Source of the DNA: Streptosporangium album
GTDB lineage: Bacteria > Actinomycetota > Actinomycetes > Streptosporangiales > Streptosporangiaceae
DNA length: 64,000 nucleotides
Assembly (NCBI RefSeq): GCF_014203795.1
Contig: NZ_JACHJU010000001.1
Location: 2,728,001-2,792,000 of the forward strand
Direction of reading: 5' to 3'
Shown: piece by piece, positions 15,540 through 23,822 of the stretch
How positions within the stretch are numbered: position 1 is the stretch's first letter
How the letters are laid out: each line of letters starts with the position of its first letter
The notes under the pieces: model-generated
Database searches by the model: none
What the model was told of the DNA's origin: nothing
The model's input: the letters and a program-made list of their open reading frames with translations, nothing else
Translations under genes and position numbers: made by a program

Positions 15540-16901
15540 GCTGCCGCCCTATCATCGCCGACCAGCCCCGCCCGAGGTGCCGGCTTGGGTCATGACGTGC
15601 CATCCGGTCGTGGTGGTGAGGGCGGGCTGAGGGCGCGATTCCGGGTTATCTGTGACAAACGGGCCGTCTACAACACGCTGCATTCCCTGGAGTCGATTTT
15701 GGCGGTGGCCGCGTTCGGTACGGCGACGGTGGGAGGGGACACAGTGACCGCGATCAGCCACTGGGCCGATGATGCCCCGCAGGAGATCTTGGCCGGGCTG
15801 GGGTGCAGGCGCGATCCGTTCACCGGTCGGCACTATCCGCCCAGCGAACGCACCCTGCGCCGGGTCCTGGCCCAGACCGACGGGGACGAGCTGGACCGGC
15901 AGACCTGCTCCTACCTGGCCGGCGGCCACGACGTCCGCGATCTGTCGGCACCGGGCCACGGGGAACGGGCCGGAGAGCGGGACGGGGGCGATGGCCGGGA
16001 AATTCCCGCCGAGCTCCGCGTCGGTCAGGGCTGTGAGCGTGAGGGGCGCCGGGCCGCTCAGCGGACGCGGGAGCGTCCTCGGCCTGCGGGGATGCTGGAG
16101 GCAGGCGCGGCTGACGGCAAGACCGTGCGCGGCGCGGGCCATGGGCAGGCGAGCGCACCACAACTGCTGTCGTTGCTGCATCACCGCCGTGGCGTGGTGC
16201 TGGGTCAGCGGCAGATCGCCGACAAAACCAACGAGGTGCCCGAGCTCGCGCCCCTGCTGGCCGACGCCTTGTGCGGCAGCGACGTGGCCGTTATCACCGC
16301 GGATGCGTTGCACACCGCCCGCGAAAGCGCCCGGCAGATCAGCGAGGACTTCGGCTGCTACTACGTGCTTGTCCTCAAGGAGAACCAGCCCAGTCTCCTG
16401 GCCGCGGCCCAGGCCCGGCTCGCCCCTGGAACGGATGCAGACCACGAGCGGGCCGGCACCGGGCACACCGAGGCCGACCGAGGCCACGGCCGCATCGAAA
16501 GCCGCACCATCCGCACCGCGCTCGCCATCGGTCTGGACTTCCCGCACGCCGCACAGCTCTTCCGGATCGTGCGACACGTCGCCGACCTGGACGGCCACGG
16601 CACCAGCAAAGAGGTGGCCTACGGGATCACCAACGCGCCCCCGGACGTGGCCGGTCCCGCGCATCTGAGCACCTACGTTCGCCAGCACTGGAGCGTGGAA
16701 AATTCCGAGCACTACGTCCGAGATCGCACCTTCCACGAGGACGACTGCCAGGCCAGAACCGGACAGCTGCCTCACGTCCTGGCCACCCTACGCAACCTGG
16801 TCATCAGTACGTTTCGTCAACGCGGTCATGTCAACATCGCGCACGCCCGCAGGCATTACACCCACGTCCCACAACGACTCCTCACGCTGTTCACCCTGTG
16901 A
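15534..16901 (+). CDS. ISAs1-family transposase
   Basis: A 455-residue DDE transposase. The start GTG 15534 is chosen because it follows AGGGGGA and matches the start position in the other ISAs1 copy; the frame is open to 15429. The N-terminal domain shows ESILAVAAFGTATVGGDTVT and DPFTGRHYPPSERTLRRVLA. The catalytic domain contains ADGKTVRGAG, VAVITADALHTARESARQ, YYVLVLKENQPSLLAAAQAR and the late Glu-bearing HWSVENSEHYVRDRTFHEDD. An Arg/Glu/Gly-rich insert separates the two (residues about 130-185). It looks fully functional. Expression is probably held down by the leader hairpin. Confidence 0.9.
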   Translation: MPAAALSSPTSPARGAGLGHDVPSGRGGEGGLRARFRVICDKRAVYNTLHSLESILAVAAFGTATVGGDTVTAISHWADDAPQEILAGLGCRRDPFTGRHYPPSERTLRRVLAQTDGDELDRQTCSYLAGGHDVRDLSAPGHGERAGERDGGDGREIPAELRVGQGCEREGRRAAQRTRERPRPAGMLEAGAADGKTVRGAGHGQASAPQLLSLLHHRRGVVLGQRQIADKTNEVPELAPLLADALCGSDVAVITADALHTARESARQISEDFGCYYVLVLKENQPSLLAAAQARLAPGTDADHERAGTGHTEADRGHGRIESRTIRTALAIGLDFPHAAQLFRIVRHVADLDGHGTSKEVAYGITNAPPDVAGPAHLSTYVRQHWSVENSEHYVRDRTFHEDDCQARTGQLPHVLATLRNLVISTFRQRGHVNIAHARRHYTHVPQRLLTLFTL

Positions 16902-17103
16902 ACGCGGTATCAATCGGACCAGCCACACTCAAATCCTCAACATGCCGGGGCCGTGCTTGTGCAGGCGCTCGGTGACGTCCATGTCCAGTCCTCTCCGGGC
17001 CCCCTGCAGTTCTCGTGCGTGCCGTTCGATGACGTCCATTTAGCTGGGCGTTGCGGATAGACGATGAATCCCCGGCACGTCGAGCAGTCGCGCCGATCCC
17101 GCA

Positions 17104-17985
17104 CTACTGCAGAAAATTCAGCAGTTGGCGTGTGGTCTCCTCGGGTGCCTCTTCTGGAATGAAGTGACCGACTGGTACCGGGACGCCGCGAACGTCATCG
17201 GCCCACTCCTGCCATATCGCGAGCGGATCATCGTAAAGTTTCGCGACCGAACCGCGCTGGCTCCAGAGGAAGAGCACGGGGCAGGAGATCTTCCGGTTCC
17301 CGCGATCCGCCTCGTCCTGCTGGTAGTCCAAGGTTGGGGATGCGCGGAACTCCTCGCAGATGGCGTGCACCGTATCGGGGTGGCTAAATTTCTCGATGTA
17401 CTCGCCGCGTACCTCGGTTGGGAAAGCGTCCTTCACCTCGGACCACGTGTTGAGCATGAAGCCGACCAGGTTGGCCGGTGCCGCGTTGATGAACTGTTCC
17501 GGTGTCGGTTCTGGCGCGGCGAGGAAGGACCATTGCCAGTAGAGGAGGCTGAAGTTTTTGTCGGCACGATTGTACGCGTCGCCGACGGGAACGACGTCCA
17601 TGACGGCGAGCCGGAGGACAGCATCCGGGTGATCCAGTGCGAGACGGTAGGCGCAGCGCGCCCCGCGATCGTGTCCCACGATGCTGAACTGGTCGTAGCC
17701 CAGATGTCGCATGACCCCGAGCTGGTCACGACCGATCGCGCGCATGCTGTAGGGCTCGTGATCGGCGGTACTGGGCGGCTTGCCGCTGTCGCCGTACCCA
17801 CGCAAATCGGTGGCGACGACGGTGTAGCGCTCGGCGAGGTGGGGTGCTACCCGATGCCACATCAGATGCGTTTCCGGAATACCGTGCAGGAGCAGCAGGG
17901 GCGGTCCGTTGCCGCCTCGGCGTCCGTGGATCGACGCACCCGCGGTAGAGATGTCGAACTCTTCGAATCGATCGAACATAGCCAC
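17104..17985 (-). CDS. Alpha/beta hydrolase, haloacetate dehalogenase-like
   Basis: A 293-residue alpha/beta hydrolase closest in pattern to fluoroacetate dehalogenases and epoxide hydrolase-like proteins. The oxyanion region is LLLLHGIPETHLMWHRVAPH, then TDLRGYGDSGKPP. The nucleophile is Asp in VGHDRGAR (near residue 104), and the catalytic His is in VPVGHFIPEE near residue 274. The position that gives the halide-binding His-Trp pair in studied fluoroacetate dehalogenases (YWHW) reads YWQW here. So the Trp is kept and the His is Gln, which makes true fluoroacetate activity doubtful. ATG 17985 is the start (a second ATG lies two codons in). It is cargo of the tRNA-Ser island. Confidence 0.8.
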   Translation of the reverse strand: MAMFDRFEEFDISTAGASIHGRRGGNGPPLLLLHGIPETHLMWHRVAPHLAERYTVVATDLRGYGDSGKPPSTADHEPYSMRAIGRDQLGVMRHLGYDQFSIVGHDRGARCAYRLALDHPDAVLRLAVMDVVPVGDAYNRADKNFSLLYWQWSFLAAPEPTPEQFINAAPANLVGFMLNTWSEVKDAFPTEVRGEYIEKFSHPDTVHAICEEFRASPTLDYQQDEADRGNRKISCPVLFLWSQRGSVAKLYDDPLAIWQEWADDVRGVPVPVGHFIPEEAPEETTRQLLNFLQ

Positions 17986-18297
17986 GAACCCCCTCGAGAC
18001 TCGAGGACCGTCCTGTCCTGTCGCAACTGGCGGTCAGAGTTAACGATGAATCTCTCTTGCCGTTGACCAGCCAAGTAGCCGGCGGCGTCGGCCTGTCGGC
18101 GGCATGATCACGCCTTGGTCCTCGCCCCTCCGGTCGACGCCGGCGTTCCCGGTCCTCAGCTCCGGTCCGCAACAGACCCTGGACCGACGTGGGCCTGGTC
18201 TTCACTGGTGGCCACAACCCCAAGTTACCCCGGCACGGGCAGTGTCACCACGGTGGTTCGGTGACCAAGTTGGCGACAAGGCAGACTGGTTCGCTCG
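17986..18297. other. Intergenic, no gene seen
   Basis: About 310 bp between the hydrolase start and an IS4 remnant. The part next to 17986 should hold the hydrolase promoter (CTCGAGACTCGAGG near 17993-18006 contains repeated CTCGAG). No coding signature or intact insertion-sequence end was recognised in the rest. Confidence 0.35.
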
Positions 18298-18742
18298 TCA
18301 CCGTGTGGACGCTCGTGGCACGCAGCGCGGAATGGAGCGGCCGATCGCGCCGGTCAACACGGCGATGCCGCTGATCAGCACCCCGCTGGCAGTGATGACC
18401 TGATCCCGTGCGGCCTCCAGGGCGACGGTGAAGCTGATCCGATCCGGATCAAGCCGCGGTCGGCTCAAGATGGCGTCGCCGGCGATCCGCACCAGTGCCT
18501 GGTAGACGGTCAACAGCGCGTAGACCTCCTGGTCAATGTCAGGCAGGCGACGCGAGCGCAGGACACGGCCGTGCAGCATCGTGACCTTGATCGAAAAATA
18601 GGTCGTCTCCGCCTGCCACCTCTCGTGGTAGTGCGCGACCAGTTCACGGGCGGGATAGCGGATATGGTCGGTCAGGCTGGTGGCCAGGCGCCACTGCTCA
18701 CGCCGCACGGTGCCATCGGCGTAGGTCACGGTGATCCACGCA
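18298..18742 (-). pseudogene. IS4-family transposase, C-terminal fragment
   Basis: Only the end of an IS4-type DDE transposase remains. Diagnostic pieces are YHERWQAETTYFSIKVTMLH then GRVLRSRRLPDIDQEVYALL (the Y-[2]-R-[3]-E-[6]-K signature of IS4), followed by TVYQALVRIAGDA and SFTVALEAARDQV. There is no N-terminal DNA-binding part or first catalytic Asp. At about 18742 the sequence changes abruptly to an IS630 fragment on the other strand, so the truncation comes from a past insertion or recombination there. Confidence 0.8.
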
Positions 18743-18914
18743 AGCTGCAGGCCTATCTGCGCTGGCGCAACGTCAACGCCCGCCATCCCGACGTGTTGGC
18801 CGCCCAGCGCGCCGAACGCGCGCGCGTCCGCAGCGAGAAACGACGTCGCTGGGGCCGCCCCGCCAGCCGGATTGCCTGATCAACCAACCCGGTAAACGTT
18901 CGTGGTCACCGCAC
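18743..18914 (+). pseudogene. IS630-family transposase 3' end with right terminus
   Basis: The plus strand encodes the C-terminal tail LQAYLRWRNVNARHPDVLAA, then QRAERARVRSEKRRRWGRPA and a stop at 18879, a common ending of actinobacterial IS630 transposases. The sequence from the stop to about 18914 ends GTGGTCACCGCAC followed by TA (18915-18916), matching an IS630 right end and its TA target. Everything upstream in this element has been lost. Confidence 0.75.
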
Positions 18915-18951
18915 TAGACACGGGGCGGTCACATGATCGCTCGGACACGCT

Positions 18952-20340
18952 CTAGGCGTCGAGCGTCATGAAGAGGCTGCCAAGGCCCTCCGCCAGCAAC
19001 GGGTGCGTGAAGATGGCGTTCGCCATGGCGGTGTACGGGAGCTTGCCCAGCATGGCGACCTGGATGATCGTCATGATCTCGCCGCCTTCTGCGCCGAGCA
19101 CGGCGGCGCCGAGGATCTGCTGGGTGTGCGCGTCGATGACGGCCTTCATGAAGCCGCGCGTCTCCCCGGTCTCAAGGGCCCGGATGACGGCGCTCATCGG
19201 CAGCTTCGCGACGCGGACCGCGCGGTTTTGCTCCCTGGCCTGCCGCTCGGTCAGGCCGACGCGGCCGAGCTGCGGGTCGATGAACACGGTATAGGGGACG
19301 ATCCTGTCCCGCGTGCTCGCCTTCTCGCGGCCGAGCAAGTTGGCGTGCAGGATCCGGTAATCGTCGTAGGAAAGGTGGGTGAAGGCCGGGCCGCCCTTGA
19401 CGTCCCCCATGGCGTAGACGCCGGGGACGGAGGTTTCCAGGTACTCATCGACCTCGATGAAGCCGTTGTCGCGCAGCCGGATGCCGGCCGCCGCCAGCGT
19501 GAGCCCCTCCGTGTTGGGGACGCGGCCGATGGCCGACAGCAGGTGGGAGCCCTCGACCTGCCGCTCGCCGTCCGGCGTGCGAACGGTCAGCCGCACCCGC
19601 CCGCCGCCTGCCTCCTCGACCCGGTCCGTCGTCGCCGAAGTCAGGACCGTGATCCCGTCATCGCGCAAGATGGCGGCGACCTCGTCGGAGACGTCATCGT
19701 CCTCGATCATCATCAGGCGCGGGCCGGTCTGGACGATCGTGACCTCGCTGCCGAACCTGCGGAACATCTGCCCGAACTCCAGCCCGATGTAGCCCCCGCC
19801 GAGGATGATCAGGTGCTCAGGGAGCGCGCCCAGCTCCATGATCGACGTTGAGTCGAGGACAGGGACGTTCTGCGCGCCGCTGATCGCCAGCGGCTTGGGC
19901 CTATTGCCCGTGTCGATGACGATCACCGGTGCGCTGATCCCCCGCGTCCCGCCGTCCCTCAGGGCGATCTCGACCGTCTTGGGCCCCGTGAAATGGGCCT
20001 CGCCTTCGATCAGGTCGACCCCGTCCTGCGCCAGGCGGCTCGCGTAGTTCTCCCGCGCGCCCGCGACCATCCCCCGCTTGCGCTCCCGCACGGCGGCGAG
20101 GTCGACCGACACCGGACCGGTCCGCACGCCGTACTCCGCCCCGCGCCGCGCCTGATAGGCGACGCGCGCGCTGGCGACCATCGTCTTGGTCGGGGTGCAC
20201 CCGGTGTTCACGCAGACGCCGCCTAGGTGGTCGCGCTCGACGAGCGCCACCTTCTTGCCTGCCTTCGCCAGATCGGGGGGGAGGAACCGGCCGCCCTGGC
20301 TGGTCCCGATCACAATCACGTCATAGCTCTCGTCTGCCAC
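18952..20340 (-). CDS. FAD/NAD(P) disulfide oxidoreductase, mercuric reductase-like
   Basis: A 462-residue class I flavoprotein disulfide reductase. The FAD-binding N-terminus is YDVIVIGTSQGG, with an unusual spacing of the GxGxxG. The redox pair is in GGVCVNTGCTPTKT (CxxxxC). The NAD(P) site is LIILGGGYIGLEFGQMF, and the second FAD contact is GVYAMGDVKGG. The dimer domain ends in THPLLAEGLGSLFMTLDA. It lacks the N-terminal heavy-metal domain and the C-terminal Cys-Cys pair of true MerA, and the usual dimer-domain His-Pro-Thr-x-x-Glu is altered to HPLLAE. So it may reduce another disulfide or quinone. GTG 20340 opens the flavin fold; the longer frame to 20637 has no homologous sequence. It is island cargo with no mer genes beside it. 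Confidence 0.83.
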   Translation of the reverse strand: MADESYDVIVIGTSQGGRFLPPDLAKAGKKVALVERDHLGGVCVNTGCTPTKTMVASARVAYQARRGAEYGVRTGPVSVDLAAVRERKRGMVAGARENYASRLAQDGVDLIEGEAHFTGPKTVEIALRDGGTRGISAPVIVIDTGNRPKPLAISGAQNVPVLDSTSIMELGALPEHLIILGGGYIGLEFGQMFRRFGSEVTIVQTGPRLMMIEDDDVSDEVAAILRDDGITVLTSATTDRVEEAGGGRVRLTVRTPDGERQVEGSHLLSAIGRVPNTEGLTLAAAGIRLRDNGFIEVDEYLETSVPGVYAMGDVKGGPAFTHLSYDDYRILHANLLGREKASTRDRIVPYTVFIDPQLGRVGLTERQAREQNRAVRVAKLPMSAVIRALETGETRGFMKAVIDAHTQQILGAAVLGAEGGEIMTIIQVAMLGKLPYTAMANAIFTHPLLAEGLGSLFMTLDA

Positions 20341-20636
20341 AGAGAGATCGTAACCCTGTGCTTTCCTGTATGTACTGAGGGTGGCCGATGAGTGTGGGTG
20401 GGATATTGACCGGTGGGGTGGTCGGGCTGTAATCAGGGGCCGCGAATAGGTTCGAGTCGGCGGTGTGGGGTGGTGAGGGCCTTGCTGACGACGTCGTCCC
20501 CGGGCCGGTCGTAGCCAAGGCCGGGAAGTACCAGCAGATCCGACGGTGGGACAGCGCTGCCGCGAACTGCAGCAATCCGCAGTGGAGATCGGCGACGACG
20601 TTTGCAGCGACGGGGCGAACGTTGCCTGTCGGGGCA
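20341..20636. other. Intergenic, possible gene remnant
   Basis: About 300 bp upstream of the reductase. On the minus strand a short frame reads LLVLPGLGYDRPGDDVVSKA, then LTTPHRRLEPIRGP and a stop, which looks like a truncated protein end, but I cannot name it. The right edge at 20637-20640 is the CTAG target of the IS701 element. Confidence 0.35.
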
Positions 20637-21057
20637 CTAGTAGGGCTTGGTTACCTCGGGTAGGGGACGGTATGTCACCTGTTTGGGGGTGAGGGAAGAT
20701 GACCCCTCAAGAACTCGAGGCCGTGCGGGCGCGGCTGGAGACGTTTGCCGCTGAGATGTTCTCCGGTTTTGCCCGTGCTGATCAGCGGCGGTGGGGTGAG
20801 CGGTATGTGCGCGGCCTGCTGACCGACGGGGCGCGGAAATCGATGGAGCCGATGGCGGCCCGGCTGGGCGTGGATCGCCAAGGGCTGCAGCAGTTCTGCA
20901 CCGATGCCCCCTGGTCGCATCAGCTGGTTTTGGCCGAGCTGGCCTGGCGGATGGATGCGGCGATCGGCCCGGTGGCATGGGTGGTCGATGATGTGTCCTT
21001 TGTCAAGGACGGCGATGAGTCGCCGGGGGTGGCCGCGCAGTATTGCGGGGCGCTGGG

Positions 21058-22816
21058 GGCTTGTTCGTGAATAACTGTCAGAGTTGATCTGCGGGGCAGT
21101 CATCGGCGGACGTAATACGATCTTGCAGTTGCTCGAGCGTACGTGCGGGCGATCCGGGGATCGGCGTGACGGAGATTTTGTGCAGGTCGAGGATCCGGTG
21201 GCCATCTTGGAACTGGTTGGACAGGTTGGTGCGGGTGACGCCCAGCAGGCGGGCTAGGAGGGTGCTGGTCGCGGCCTTGCGGCGACGGAGTAAAGCGGTC
21301 AGGAGCCGGTGGAAGTGATCTAGGCTGCTGGTCTGCGGATGGAGGTAGCGGCGCGGGCGGTGGAAACGGCGTTGAAAGGCCGCCTCTGCCAGCGCGTCCC
21401 AGTAGGGCTCCGAGATCTGCACCAGGCGAGCGAAGTCCGAGCGCGGCATGCCGGTCAGGGCCGGATCGGTGAGCATCCAGGTCACGTCCGGATCGATCGG
21501 TTGGTTGGTCTCGGCTTCTTCGGAAAGTCTGGGAGGGGTGGGGGCCAGGGTGTAGTTCCAGTCGCCGTGGAATGCATCGGGTGTGATCGGCAGGGCATGG
21601 AACTCGGCGGGCGTGACGGCGGTGCCCAGTGGGTAGTTGCCGGTGTCCAGTTCGGCGCTGACTCTCAGTCCGGCCTCTGTTGTCGTCGCGGCGATCGTCT
21701 CGATGACGACCTGGTAGCTGGTCAGCGGGCGGCCACGCCAGTTGGCGGTGATGTGGCAGAACATCCGGTGCTCGATCTTGTTCCACTTCGAAGTGCCGGG
21801 AGGAAAGTGGCAGACCGTGATCTCAAGGCCGCTCTCGCGGGCGAAGTCGTGTAGTTGCTTCTTCCATGTCCAGTAGCGGGGGTTGTTGGAGCCACCGGCG
21901 TCCGCGGTGATCAACAGCCGGGTGGCGTGCGGGTGGTCGAGACAACCGCGGCGTCGCCACCAGCGGCGGACGGACTCCACCGCGAACTCGGCGGTGTCGT
22001 GATCGGTTCCGACGTTGACCCAGCCGCTGTTGGTGGCGAGGTCGTAGATTCCGTAGGGGATGGCCACTGGCTGGTCGCTGGTGACGAGGGTGTGGCTGTC
22101 CACCTTGATCGGGTTCTTTCCCGGTTGCCAGGTACGTCCAGGCCGGTCGCGGTTGCCGAGCCACTCTTTGGCTTTGGTGTCGATGCTGATCACCGGCTGG
22201 TCGTCGTCGAGGAAGGCGGCGGCGGTGGCGTTGAGATGGGCAAACTGGGCGTCGCGATCCGGATGCCGGGTGCCTTCGGTGGTCTTGGCCGTGCCCTGCA
22301 GGCTGTAGCCCAGGCCGTGCAGCAGGTGGCCGACGGTTGTGGCACCGATCGGATGCTTCTGCGCGGAAAGGGCATGGGCCAGGCTGCGCAGCGACAGCGT
22401 GGTCCAGCGCAGTGGGGAGACGGGGTCGCCGCGAGTGTGCGGCTCGATCAGTGACTCAAGGGCCGGTAGCAGGCCGGGGTCGGTGACTGTCAGCGGTTTG
22501 CGCCCGGCGCCCGAGGCCCGGATGCGGCGGGTCGGCGCGGGGTGCGTCTCCAGCTCGATGATGCCACGCGCGATGGTGGCGGTACTGATGCCGGAGGCTG
22601 CGGCCACCAGGGCAATCCCGCCATGGCCGAGCACGGCGGCCTCGCTGGCCAGGTAGAGGCGACGGCACCGCTCGTCAAGGTGCGGCAGGATCTGCTCGAA
22701 CTTGGCCCGCAGCTCGGCTGCGGGTACATCTTCCTTCGAAGAGGCGGTCATGCTCCAGCGTCTCACCGTCGACCCGGTCCCGCAGATCAACTCTGACAGT
22801 TATTCACGAACAAGCC
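21058..22816 (-). mobile_element. ISAzo13-family insertion sequence
   Basis: Perfect 38-bp terminal inverted repeats (21058-21095 and 22779-22816, starting GGCTTGTTCGTGAATAACTG) are flanked by a 5-bp duplication CTGGG (21053-21057 and 22817-22821). It is 1759 bp long and carries one intact transposase gene on the minus strand. It sits inside an IS701 transposase. Confidence 0.9.
21078..22751 (-). CDS. ISAzo13-family transposase
   Basis: A 557-residue transposase. The start ATG 22751 gives MTASSKEDVPAAELRAKFEQ; the frame runs to 22790 but enters the terminal repeat. Visible parts are an N-terminal helix-turn-helix (GHGGIALVAAASGISTATIA), the catalytic region QPVISIDTKAKEWLGN with the first Asp, LLITADAGGSNNPRYWTWKK with the second, and FPPGTSKWNKIEHRMFCHIT with the final Glu. 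This is the ISAzo13 pattern. The C-terminal 150 residues form an extra helical region ending in a second helix-turn-helix-like piece (LLGVTRTNLSNQFQDGHRIL). The reading frame is complete and the element ends are perfect, so it may be active. Confidence 0.9.
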   Translation of the reverse strand: MTASSKEDVPAAELRAKFEQILPHLDERCRRLYLASEAAVLGHGGIALVAAASGISTATIARGIIELETHPAPTRRIRASGAGRKPLTVTDPGLLPALESLIEPHTRGDPVSPLRWTTLSLRSLAHALSAQKHPIGATTVGHLLHGLGYSLQGTAKTTEGTRHPDRDAQFAHLNATAAAFLDDDQPVISIDTKAKEWLGNRDRPGRTWQPGKNPIKVDSHTLVTSDQPVAIPYGIYDLATNSGWVNVGTDHDTAEFAVESVRRWWRRRGCLDHPHATRLLITADAGGSNNPRYWTWKKQLHDFARESGLEITVCHFPPGTSKWNKIEHRMFCHITANWRGRPLTSYQVVIETIAATTTEAGLRVSAELDTGNYPLGTAVTPAEFHALPITPDAFHGDWNYTLAPTPPRLSEEAETNQPIDPDVTWMLTDPALTGMPRSDFARLVQISEPYWDALAEAAFQRRFHRPRRYLHPQTSSLDHFHRLLTALLRRRKAATSTLLARLLGVTRTNLSNQFQDGHRILDLHKISVTPIPGSPARTLEQLQDRITSADDCPADQL

Positions 22817-23822
22817 CTGGGCAAGACCGCGAACTGCCAGGTCGCGCCGAGTTTGCATCTGGTCACCGACGCCGCGTCGTGTCCGGTGAACTGGCGGTTG
22901 TTCGTGCCCGAGCAGTGGGATGCGGCCTCGCCGCGCACGGAGGATCCGGCCGCGGTGGCGGCACGCCGGCAGCGCTGCCGGATCCCCGCCGACGTCGGTC
23001 ATGTGCCCAAGTGGCAGCTGGCTCTGGACATGATCGACGAGCTGGAGAGTTGGGGGCTGGATCCGCCGTTGGTGGTCGCCGATGAGGGCTACGGTCAAGA
23101 CGGGGCCTTTCGCCTGGGCCTGACCGAGCGCGATATTCCCTACGTGGTGGGGGTGCGTTCCGATACCGCGCTGCTGGAGGCCGAGGCCTGCCGCAGCGTC
23201 GCGCCGTATGCGGGGACCGGGCGGCGGCCGGTGCCCCGCTACCGGCAGCGGCGCATCAGCGCCCGGCAGTTGGTGCTGGAGGGCGGGCGGCGCGCGCTGC
23301 ACACAGTGCGGTGGCGGATGGGGTCCAAGGGTCCGTTGCGCTCGCGCTTTGCCGCGCTGCGGGTACGGCCGGCGGGGGTGCGGATCCGCCGCGCGTATGC
23401 GGGCGGGGAGTTGCCGGTGTGCTGGCTGCTGGCCGAATGGCCGCCCGGTGAGCCGGAGCCGGTCAAGTACTGGTTGTCCACGCTGGAGGCCGATGTTCCA
23501 TTGCGGCGTCTGGTGGGTCTGGCGAAGATCCGCTGGCGCATCGAGCACGACTACCGTGAGCTGAAGACCGGCCTGGGCCTGGACCACTTCGAGGGTCGCA
23601 CGTGGAGCGGTTGGCATCATCACGTCACCCTGGTCTCGGTCGCTCACGCGTTCTGCACCCTTGAAAGGCTCAACCCAAAAGCGCCGGCTGCGGCTTGAGC
23701 ACCTACCGGGTCATCGCCGAGTTGCAGCTGCTTCTGGCCTGCTGGGCCGGATCCTGCCCCACCTGCCGCCGAGCGTTACCCCGACATGCCCAGCCCGTCC
23801 CCACCTAACCAAGCCCTACTAG

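Larger units (their letters stand above)
15374..16956 (+). mobile_element. Intact ISAs1-family insertion sequence
   Basis: Perfect 28-bp terminal inverted repeats (15374-15401 and 16929-16956, starting GCACGGCCCCGGCATGTTG) are flanked by an 8-bp target duplication TTGTGCAG (15366-15373 and 16957-16964). The single transposase gene is uninterrupted. The perfect ends, clean duplication and open gene suggest a recent insertion. It lies 150 bp inside the left attachment repeat. Confidence 0.92.
20699..23698 (+). pseudogene. IS701 transposase interrupted by ISAzo13
   Basis: The N-terminal part (20699-21057) starts MTPQELEAVRARLETFAAEM and reaches VAWVVDDVSFVKDGDESPGV, then QYCGALG, with the first catalytic Asp in the DDVSF motif. 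The C-terminal part resumes at 22817 with GKTANCQVAPSLHLVTDAAS and continues through PPLVVADEGYGQDGAFRLGL and WRIEHDYRELKTGLGLDHFE to the stop at 23698. Both halves are in the same frame once 21058-22821 is removed, so the gene was intact before the insertion. As it stands the first half ends in a short foreign tail (ACS). Confidence 0.9.
20641..23818 (+). mobile_element. IS701-family element split by an ISAzo13 insertion
   Basis: Terminal inverted repeats TAGGGCTTGGTTA (20641-20653) and TAACCAAGCCCTA (23806-23818) are flanked by CTAG on both sides (20637-20640 and 23819-23822), the 4-bp target type used by IS701. Its transposase is interrupted at 21057 by another element. Without the insert and one copy of its target duplication (1764 bp, a multiple of three) the element would be about 1.4 kb, a normal size. 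Confidence 0.9.

Noticed and set aside
18952-20637. Longer start for the flavoprotein reductase
   Set aside because: The extra 99 residues are Pro/Ser/Thr-rich with no homology and precede the natural start of the flavin fold at 20340.
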